Shown: in pieces, positions 8,394 through 14,807 of the stretch
How positions within the stretch are numbered: the stretch's first letter is position 1
Layout of the letters: every line of letters starts with the position of its first letter
Source of the DNA: Celeribacter arenosi
GTDB taxonomy: Bacteria; Pseudomonadota; Alphaproteobacteria; Rhodobacterales; Rhodobacteraceae
Direction: 5' to 3'
Assembly: GCF_039539485.1 (NCBI RefSeq)
Contig: NZ_BAABDF010000007.1
Span: forward strand, 682,001-746,000
Length of the DNA: 64,000 bases
Program-made: the position numbers and the translations under genes
Notes under the pieces: generated by a model
The model's input: only the letters and a program-made list of their open reading frames with translations
What the model was told of the DNA's origin: nothing
The model's database searches: none

Positions 8394-9221
8394 ATGCCAA
8401 GACCAAAACGCGTCTTTCTACGCCCCAACCTCATTAGTGACGAAGGCCTGTTTGAGCATCGAGCGGGCCAAATATCCTCTAGCCACGTTCAGACGCTCGC
8501 CCGAACATTGCGCGCCAACAAGCGCCTAGACCCGATCTGGGTTTGGCGGGAAATTGATGGCAATGGCAATGCTAAAGGCACCTATGAGCTGATGGACGGG
8601 CGGCACCGCCTCTCAGCCTATGAGATGTGCTTTAACCAACGCCGCGAAGAGCGTTACCTCAACATCCCAGTGTACATCTTTGAAGGTTCTGAAGTTGCCG
8701 CAGCTCTGAAGGCGCTTGCCGTGAACAGCAAAGACAAACTCGCCCTAACACCCACAGAAAAACTTGATGCTGCATGGAGCATTGTCGCACGCGATCTAAA
8801 GGATGAGGCGACGAAGCCTACCATTGCCCGCGCAGCTGGAATCTCGGAAAGGACAGTTTTGAACATGCGAAACAAACGAAACGAATTCATCAAGGCCGGT
8901 GAACGGCTTCCCGGTGCATGGCATGAAGCGCGTAACTGGCCCCAAAGCAATGATTGGGAGCCGCCCTCAGATGCACAAAGACAATTGGAAATCGAGGAGC
9001 TGGCAAAGGGGTTTCAGGACGCAATCAGAACGACCCGTAGTCGGGATGTTGAAATCCTCGCAGAAGCGCTCCGACAAGCTCTTGGGGAGCCTAAAACCAC
9101 GTTTGTGGTCGATCACTTGCATGGCCTAAGCGAGAGCGAATACGACGAGTGGGATGAGGAAATTGGTCCCATCGCCAGCAATGAACACGCGTTCTGCTTG
9201 GCAGGCGAAGATGACTTCTAA
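8394..9221 (+). CDS. ParB/sulfiredoxin-fold domain protein with helix-turn-helix
   Basis: A 275-residue protein. Residues 30-110 form a ParB N-terminal-like domain with the signature DGRHRLSAYE (Asp68 to Arg72), the nucleotide-binding GxRR-like box. Residues about 120-165 resemble a helix-turn-helix (TIARAAGISERTVLNMRNKR). There is no ParA partner and no long C-terminal dimerisation domain, so this is not a chromosomal partition protein. Island-borne members of this fold act as regulators or nucleases. The start at 8394 has a good AGGAAA site. Confidence 0.75.
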   Translation: MPRPKRVFLRPNLISDEGLFEHRAGQISSSHVQTLARTLRANKRLDPIWVWREIDGNGNAKGTYELMDGRHRLSAYEMCFNQRREERYLNIPVYIFEGSEVAAALKALAVNSKDKLALTPTEKLDAAWSIVARDLKDEATKPTIARAAGISERTVLNMRNKRNEFIKAGERLPGAWHEARNWPQSNDWEPPSDAQRQLEIEELAKGFQDAIRTTRSRDVEILAEALRQALGEPKTTFVVDHLHGLSESEYDEWDEEIGPIASNEHAFCLAGEDDF

Positions 9222-9602
9222 TCGGCCCCATTGAGTGGATTGCAGGTTGCCAGGCCATCGCGAAGATTGATTTGCGTGGGCCTTGGCAACCTGTCGTGCA
9301 TGGTTTCAAGACCGAGCCCCTTTCGGCCCTATGCTGCATTTCAGACCTTCAAACCGTGCGCGACATACGATCAGTGGACACACTGCAACCGGTTTCCGTT
9401 GCAGTTGGCGTCGACTTGCCGCAATTAAGGTGACGGACACTATTCAGCTTAGCACTCGAATAAGTTGTCGGGAGAGAACCGATAGCTGATTAGCACAGGG
9501 CTCGCAGTTAGCGGGGCGACAGACCAATGGTATGAGATCGGAATGAAGCGAACCGTTTGAGAAAATTTTTTTGCACCCATCAGATTGCAAAGGGGCAGCC
9601 AA
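9222..9602. other. Non-coding gap with a long imperfect inverted repeat
   Basis: About 380 bases before the KAP gene. CAGGTTGCCAGGCC at 9243-9256 is complementary, apart from one inserted base, to GGCCTTGGCAACCTG at 9279-9293, so the transcript could form a 14-bp hairpin with a 22-base loop. There is no T-run, so it is not a standard terminator. Short frames here carry no recognisable protein. The promoter of the KAP-DUF2971 pair must lie in this stretch or upstream. Confidence 0.5.
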
Positions 9603-11810
9603 TTGAAAAACGAAAATAGTACGTCGACTTTGTCGAATGATGTGCCAAAATTAAATCCATGGCGCGATGATGTGCTTGGGTTTTCTGGATTTGCAAGGCG
9701 GTTGAGCCAAACAATTTTGAACATTTCGTCACGCGACGGATTTGTTATTGGTCTTTGCGGTCCCTGGGGAAGTGGAAAAACTACGGCTCTAAACTTCACC
9801 AAGGCATACATGCGCAAGCACAACCAAGAACTCAAAGATCAAAGCGTACCAGTAACCGTGGTTGACTTTGAGCCTTGGCTTTTTTCCGGACGAACTGATC
9901 TTATTTCAGCATTTTTTCAAGTGTTGGCCGAACACCTTCCAGACGATAAGTCCAAAGCCAAAAAATTTCAAACCTCTTTTGGGAGGTTTGCCAAAGGAAA
10001 CACTGACAGTTTGGCAGGTTTGGTGGCGGCTGTTGGACTAACTGTTGATCCAACTGCGGGCCTACTTTCGGGCGCTGCTACGAATATGGGAAAGCGGAGC
10101 TTGGACGCATCGCTTGATCGATGGCTGTCTACGCCCTCCTTACAATCTACTTATGCGCAGCTTGTTGAACGTCTGAACAAGGAACAACGCCGAATTGTAG
10201 TTATCATCGACGACCTCGACCGTTTGTCGTCTGATGAAATCCGTTCGATGATGCAGATGGTCAAGAGTGTCGGAAAGCTTCCGTATGTAACTTACGTGCT
10301 ATCCTACGACAGAAAGCATGTCTGGGCTGCACTTGAGGAGGGAAAAGCAGTAGATCCGCTTGAACCTACATTCGCAGAAAAAATTATTCAGCAAGAATTG
10401 ACGCTTCCTCAGCCGTCTTCATCGGCGCTTTTGTCTTTGCTCGACAAAAATATTGGGTTCATCGCCGATCAAGTCGAGGATTCTGATCGTTGGTATAAAA
10501 TTGTTTCCCATGGGGTCAGACGGTGGGTGAAGACGCCAAGAGACATCAACCGTTACACCAATGCTCTGAAATTCACTTGGCCAGCGCTTGAGAATGAAGT
10601 TGATCCGGCTGATATAATTGCGATGGAAGGACTTAGGCTATTTGAACCGAAGATTTTCGACTGGGTCAAAGCCAATCGTGACTTCTTGTTTTCTGAGGGC
10701 AGTTTTGTCCTTGGGACTGACGGTGAAAAGAGCGAGCAAGTTGAAGTGCTGGCTAAGTTGATAGAAGCTCACTCGTACAAGTCAGTCATACCATTGTTGG
10801 CATACTTGTTCCCGGCCCGAGCAAAACTAATCACTGGTCAAGAGCACTCAATAGGTGAGCCACACTATCAAGTTCTCAGGCGCAGAGGGATAGGCCACGT
10901 CAATGTATTTCAAACATATATGGCCTTCGGGTTGTCGGAAGATACCATTCCCTTTTCTGCAATCCAGAAGGCTTTGGACAACTTAAATGATGAAGCTGCG
11001 CTATATGCTCTATTTGACGAATGGTTGCTGAATAAGGATTCTATAGACCAACCTTTGATTGGCGAAGTGTTTAAAGAAATCAAGTACCGAATGACCGAAC
11101 CCAACGCAGTGAAACCTACACAAGAGTTGTTGAACGCACTGTTTTCGATTGGAGAAGCTGTCAGTCGCATGAAGGCAAAACGTGGGTTTTTTATGCTAGG
11201 GCCATCAGATGAGCTCTACCTACTCATCGCGGACATCCTAAGAACCTATTCACACGGCGACGCCGCGAAGGCCTTGAGCGCAGCGTTGATCACTAAACGC
11301 AACGTTGCATACGGGGTCGAAACCTTTAACGACTATGGCAGGCTTCTCGGCGAAATAGGCGTGTCTGAAGAGCGGATGGACAGTCCAATCTCAATGCAGG
11401 ATTGGGAAGAGTTTCGGGATGCACTCAAGCCATTGTTTGAAGAGGATTTAGCTTCTGGGAAATACCTAAGGTACCCAAAAACATGGGCTGCCATCCGAGC
11501 ATACGCGTATTTTTTTGGCGAAGATCGGTGCAAAATTTGGGTCGTGCAGTCCGCGCAAAAAGACGCTGGTTTCTTGTTGGGAGCGGCAACTTCTCTACTT
11601 ACGGAAACCCTAAGCTCCCATGGAACGAGTTTTAGCATCAAGAAGGCGCCTGATGAGGGTATTTATGATCTGGAAGCGCTGCTCCCTGTTGCTCAAAATG
11701 TTGCTCAGGCTTCGGTATTTGATGGTGAAGATGCAGAGCGCCTAGCTGCATTTATTGACGGGGCAACATCTTGGCTAGACAAGGCAGCGGCCAGAAGTAC
11801 TGCTCCGTAG
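9603..11810 (+). CDS. KAP-family P-loop NTPase
   Basis: A 735-residue KAP NTPase (named after Kidins220/ARMS and PifA). The motif LNPWRDDVLGFSGFA precedes the Walker A GPWGSGKT at residues 53-60. DFEPWLFSGR lies near residue 88 and Walker B IVVIIDDLDRL at 198-208, followed by YVLSYDR and FAEKIIQ. There is no strong transmembrane insert between Walker A and B, only a mildly hydrophobic stretch at 137-160. The C-terminal 400 residues are unassigned. PifA of plasmid F, the founding bacterial member, excludes phage T7, so a defence role is plausible. The start is a TTG at 9603 with AGGGG upstream. Confidence 0.88.
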   Translation: MKNENSTSTLSNDVPKLNPWRDDVLGFSGFARRLSQTILNISSRDGFVIGLCGPWGSGKTTALNFTKAYMRKHNQELKDQSVPVTVVDFEPWLFSGRTDLISAFFQVLAEHLPDDKSKAKKFQTSFGRFAKGNTDSLAGLVAAVGLTVDPTAGLLSGAATNMGKRSLDASLDRWLSTPSLQSTYAQLVERLNKEQRRIVVIIDDLDRLSSDEIRSMMQMVKSVGKLPYVTYVLSYDRKHVWAALEEGKAVDPLEPTFAEKIIQQELTLPQPSSSALLSLLDKNIGFIADQVEDSDRWYKIVSHGVRRWVKTPRDINRYTNALKFTWPALENEVDPADIIAMEGLRLFEPKIFDWVKANRDFLFSEGSFVLGTDGEKSEQVEVLAKLIEAHSYKSVIPLLAYLFPARAKLITGQEHSIGEPHYQVLRRRGIGHVNVFQTYMAFGLSEDTIPFSAIQKALDNLNDEAALYALFDEWLLNKDSIDQPLIGEVFKEIKYRMTEPNAVKPTQELLNALFSIGEAVSRMKAKRGFFMLGPSDELYLLIADILRTYSHGDAAKALSAALITKRNVAYGVETFNDYGRLLGEIGVSEERMDSPISMQDWEEFRDALKPLFEEDLASGKYLRYPKTWAAIRAYAYFFGEDRCKIWVVQSAQKDAGFLLGAATSLLTETLSSHGTSFSIKKAPDEGIYDLEALLPVAQNVAQASVFDGEDAERLAAFIDGATSWLDKAAARSTAP

Positions 11811-11835
11811 CAGAAGGTGTATTTGGAGAGATTTC

Positions 11836-12621
11836 ATGTTCTACAAATTCATGGGCGGTACGGAAGAGGTTCTGCTCGACGTTTTCGACAAGGCTGTGGT
11901 CGATGGATCAGTCAAGTTTGCCTCTGCAGCACATTGCAATGATCCGTTCGAGTTTAAGTTTACCTCAGTAAAGCCTAGCCGTGGCGTGTTCGATCAGTGG
12001 CACGCAAAATACGACCCCCTTCGATCCGCAGATGAAATCGAAAACGCTTGGTCGAGCTTTTCGGGAAAAGCGAGTGGATTTAACACGAAATTCTGGCCAC
12101 GTATACAGCTCATGGGGCAATCCTTTGTTTTAAGCTTAGCGCGTAAATGGGATAGTCATCTAATGTGGGCGCACTATGGTGCGTCTCATTCGGGTTTTGT
12201 CATCTGTTACAAGCCGAGTGTTGTTGATGCCTTGTCAGAGCTACCGAACCAGTACGCTAGTGGCGACGTGAATTATTCAGATCAGGTTCCTGAGTTGCGA
12301 TGGTTCGCAGGCTCACTGTCCGACATGCTTGGCCCTGTTCTGGGGACAAAATCAGCCGAATGGGCGTATGAGGAAGAATACCGCGTGATTTCTCAGGGAC
12401 CAGCAGGAGCCAATGCGATCTTCGAAAAAATTGACCCAGACCAGATTGCAGGAGTTATTCTTGGCGCGCGGGCCTCGTCCGAATTGGAAGCTAAGGCAAT
12501 CGCGGTTCAGAAGAGCAGAAAGGCTTTTAGTGTGAAGCGTGTGGCGGCAACATCGGGTGATTTTCGAATAACTTCTTACCCCGTTGACGGAAAGGTCCGT
12601 AGGTTTTCTGAGTTTCTTTAA
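11836..12621 (+). CDS. DUF2971 domain protein
   Basis: A 261-residue soluble protein starting at an ATG with a GGAGAG ribosome site, 25 bases after the KAP gene and so probably in the same operon. DUF2971 hallmarks are FYKFM at the start, NDPFEFKF near residue 35, the box LMWAHYGASHSGFVICY near residue 109 and WAYEEEYRVI near residue 175. The biochemical activity of DUF2971 is not known to me. Its pairing with an NTPase on a mobile island suggests an effector partner. Composition is A+T-rich like its neighbour. Confidence 0.82.
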   Translation: MFYKFMGGTEEVLLDVFDKAVVDGSVKFASAAHCNDPFEFKFTSVKPSRGVFDQWHAKYDPLRSADEIENAWSSFSGKASGFNTKFWPRIQLMGQSFVLSLARKWDSHLMWAHYGASHSGFVICYKPSVVDALSELPNQYASGDVNYSDQVPELRWFAGSLSDMLGPVLGTKSAEWAYEEEYRVISQGPAGANAIFEKIDPDQIAGVILGARASSELEAKAIAVQKSRKAFSVKRVAATSGDFRITSYPVDGKVRRFSEFL

Positions 12622-13103
12622 AATCGCTCGAGCGATGATAAAGCCGCCTTCAACGTCAAAATATACTAGTGTTGTCCACGACTTTGCACCTGCGGCGAAT
12701 GTCCGGACTCTGTCCAATTCTACGCAGAGCATTGATCAATGTCGTACTAACGTGTCCAAAAAAAAGCCGAGCGCGCACCCTCCAAACATTTCTGCGCAAA
12801 AATCTGAGAGCTAAAGATCATAAACGGCGCTGCGCTATTCCCCCCATGCCCGGGGGCAACTCTCCTACATTGCGCCTCACGCTTAGACTTTTCGTGCACG
12901 TAAGGTGCAGCTGTGCCTGAGCCCCAAGCGTAGCGCGAAGCGCCCCGCTCTTTACCCTTTCACTACACGCCGACTTCCCAATAGCCCTTGCTCTAGTGAG
13001 ACGTCTCACGACACCCTCCCGAGCTGTCTCACAGAGTACCTATTGACATTTTGAGACACTCGGCTTACATCCTCTTAGACTTTATTGAGACACTTGAGGA
13101 GTA
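12622..13103. other. Non-coding stretch upstream of the resolvase
   Basis: About 480 bases with no credible open frame. The distal 100 bases hold a palindrome and repeated TGAGACA elements (listed separately). The rest shows nothing I can name. Confidence 0.5.
12996..13092 (+). promoter_or_regulatory. Palindrome and repeated TGAGACA motifs before the resolvase
   Basis: A perfect 14-bp palindrome GTGAGACGTCTCAC lies at 12996-13009. Further copies of the half site follow as TGTCTCA at 13025-13031 and TGAGACA at 13052-13058 and 13086-13092; the last two share TTGAGACACT. Such clustered inverted and direct half sites are expected for a resolvase res site or for autoregulation of the recombinase. 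The function is inferred from position only. Confidence 0.5.
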
Positions 13104-13673
13104 ATGACGATGATTGTGGGATACGCTCGGACTTCCACATTGGACCAAACCGCAGGGCTGGAAGCGCAGGAGCGTGACCTTGGCAAAGCTGGGTGTGAGA
13201 AGGTTTTTGTGGAGCAAGTCTCATCGGTGGATGTAAAGGCCCGTGAGAGGCTCGCTGAGGCCCTCGAATACATCCGCGAGGGTGATACCCTAGTGGTGAC
13301 CAAGCTGGACCGTCTGGCGCGCTCTGTGGCCCACCTCGTGGAGTTGTTGGAGGAGATAGAGGCCAAGGGCGCATCCCTTCGCATCCTCGATATGTCCATC
13401 GACACGGGAACCCCAAATGGCCGCCTGATGCTGAACATTCTCGGGAGTGTCGCTCAGTTCGAACGCGAGATCATGCTTGAGCGCCAGCGCGAGGGTATCG
13501 CCAAGGCCAAGGCGGCTGGAAAGTATAAGGGCCGCAAGCCCACCGCGAAGGCGAAAGCAAATGAGGTTCTAGGGCTTCATGAAGAGGGTGTAGGGGCCAC
13601 GGAGATTGCCAAGCGTTTGGGTATCGGGCGGGCAAGTGTGTATCGCATACTCGAAGTTGCAAATGCAGGGTGA
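13104..13673 (+). CDS. Serine recombinase (resolvase/invertase family)
   Basis: A 189-residue recombinase of normal Tn3-resolvase/Hin length. The catalytic domain starts IVGYARTSTLDQ with Ser11 as the nucleophile, followed by VTKLDRLARS near residue 73 and GRLMLNILGSVAQFEREIMLERQ, which includes the E helix. The C-terminal GATEIAKRLGIGRASVYRIL is a DNA-binding helix-turn-helix. The ribosome site GAGGAG precedes tandem ATGs at 13104 and 13110. No transposase accompanies it, so a role in dimer resolution or inversion within the island is more likely than transposition. Confidence 0.93.
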   Translation: MTMIVGYARTSTLDQTAGLEAQERDLGKAGCEKVFVEQVSSVDVKARERLAEALEYIREGDTLVVTKLDRLARSVAHLVELLEEIEAKGASLRILDMSIDTGTPNGRLMLNILGSVAQFEREIMLERQREGIAKAKAAGKYKGRKPTAKAKANEVLGLHEEGVGATEIAKRLGIGRASVYRILEVANAG

Positions 13674-13870
13674 TGTCCAGGCAGCTTCAAAACATGCGCG
13701 CGGGTGTGTGAACCGGCCTGTATCAGTATTTTTCAGTTTAAGTTCAGCGCACCCATTTTGGATGCTAGCGCTTCCGATTTCGCAAGCCGGTTGAACGTAT
13801 TGCCCTCATCATTTTGAGGCACCGCTCGGCCACACCACGTGAATTCTATGCAGGTAGGTGGTCCCTCTTG

Positions 13871-14236
13871 GTGGACCTGCAGGCTGAGTTCAGCGGGGCC
13901 TTTGGGGCCTACTTGTTGATTGCCATTGTGCTTCAGGGTTTGATGGTCGCTTCGGTGTTCTTTGAGCGGACCCCGCGACCGGACCTGACTCTTTTCGGGG
14001 CAGCTGTCCTTTTCATTATGCTGGTCACCATAAGCTTCTACTCGTTTATCTGGTTTCGGTGGGTGAGGAAGCATGAGCAACTTGCATTTGAAGCAATGCA
14101 ACGAACGGGGAATGCGGAATATGGGCGGGAAAGGGTGATGCGAAAAGTTCGTGCTTATGCAATTCTTCGGCCTTGTCTTGTTACCTCGTTCGTGGGACAC
14201 AAAACAGACCAAGTATGGGACACAGAGGGGCGATGA
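13871..14236 (+). CDS. Putative small two-helix membrane protein
   Basis: A 121-residue frame with a GTG start at 13871 preceded by AGGTGG; a TTG at 13814 is also in frame. Two strongly hydrophobic segments (AYLLIAIVLQGLMVASVFF and LFGAAVLFIMLVTISFYSFI) are followed by a basic cytoplasmic tail. No family recognised. Its last 14 codons run through the right-hand arm-type repeats of the island, so either the gene overlaps a recombination site or the frame is fortuitous. Confidence 0.4.
   Translation: MDLQAEFSGAFGAYLLIAIVLQGLMVASVFFERTPRPDLTLFGAAVLFIMLVTISFYSFIWFRWVRKHEQLAFEAMQRTGNAEYGRERVMRKVRAYAILRPCLVTSFVGHKTDQVWDTEGR
14194..14223 (+). repeat. Right arm-type integrase site candidate (paired GGGAC repeats)
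   Basis: GGGACACAAAACAG at 14194 and GGGACAC at 14217 match the left-end pair at 6379 and 6402 in sequence, orientation and 23-base spacing. They lie about 75 bases inside attR. Confidence 0.55.
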
Positions 14237-14297
14237 CGTCGGTTAATATCTCTGAAAAGCAATAGCTTATAGACTTTCCGGCTGCCCTAGTAAGGCA

Positions 14298-14312
14298 GTG
14301 TGGGGGCACCAT
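14298..14312 (+). repeat. attR: 15-bp copy of the tRNA-Thr 3' end
   Basis: GTGTGGGGGCACCAT, identical to 6308-6322. No tRNA structure surrounds it, so it is the displaced 3' end of the original tRNA gene and marks the right border of the island. Confidence 0.88.
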
Positions 14313-14807
14313 TTCACCAAAGCGTACGATCTAACAGCATCCGATGAACCCTTGGCTATTGGGGTGCATCAGTTCCGTTTGACCGGACGGCCCGTCAAAC
14401 CGATCTGTGGGGTGTTAGGCATGCCACGGCGGATTCCTGCTCCGTTTCGGGCGGGCTGCTTAGGGGCCGGAATGGGTCGACGGACACCCCCGGTTTTCCC
14501 CTATGATTATGAATTCACGTCATTAATCCCCTAAAATCATGTGAGACATTCTGAGACTCACGATCAGATTGATCCGTAGTCCGGCTTCTCGCGCAGATGC
14601 CCAGAGCACTTGGTTATTTGGACGATCGGTGGGTCTCAACCTGACAGTTGCAGGCGGTCCAAAAGTCCCCATTCGCTTAATCCGACTACTTTTGTCAGCA
14701 ATCCATCTTTACTTACTAAATTAGTCGGGTTAATCGGTGATCCGTCAAACAAGCGAAGCTCCCCCGGAGTGGCCAGTGCAAAACCAAAAACTCCAAACGA
14801 GGGACCT
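14313..14807. other. Intergenic region between attR and the siderophore receptor
   Basis: About 500 bases with no convincing gene. A frame from 14298 is a fortuitous 78 codons that starts inside attR. Notable sequences are GTGAGACATTCTGAGACTCAC at 14541-14561, resembling the motif upstream of the resolvase, and an inverted repeat at 14677-14733. The promoter of the iron operon is expected here. Confidence 0.5.
14677..14733 (+). promoter_or_regulatory. 12-bp inverted repeat upstream of the siderophore receptor
   Basis: TTAATCCGACTA at 14677-14688 is complementary, with one mismatch, to TAGTCGGGTTAA at 14722-14733. The spacer is 33 bases and A+T-rich, and the repeat lies 75-130 bases before the receptor start. 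It could bind a regulator at two half sites or form a leader hairpin. It does not match an iron-responsive box I can name with confidence. Confidence 0.4.

Larger units (their letters stand above)
6308..14312 (+). mobile_element. Integrated genomic island at tRNA-Thr, about 8 kb
   Basis: Bounded by 15-bp direct repeats of the tRNA 3' end. It contains a tyrosine integrase next to the tRNA, a ParB-like protein, a KAP NTPase and DUF2971 pair, a serine recombinase, a small membrane ORF and long non-coding stretches. The sequence is visibly richer in A+T than the flanks, most clearly in the KAP gene. No capsid, terminase, portal, relaxase or replication genes are present, so it is not a recognisable prophage or conjugative element. 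It looks like a small cargo-bearing integrative element. Confidence 0.85.

Noticed and set aside
8394..9221. ParB-like gene as a plasmid partition system
   Set aside because: There is no ParA or replication initiator nearby and the C-terminal domain differs from partition ParB.
9739..10082. Transmembrane insert in the KAP protein
   Set aside because: The stretch at residues 137-160 is only mildly hydrophobic and broken by Asp, Pro and Thr, so I do not call membrane helices.
13104..13673. Serine recombinase as part of a Tn3-type transposon
   Set aside because: No Tn3-type transposase gene and no 38-bp terminal repeats are seen inside the island.
14298..14534. 78-codon frame starting inside attR
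   Set aside because: Its start lies in the displaced tRNA fragment, its sequence is low-complexity Pro/Arg/Gly without a family, and it has no good ribosome site.
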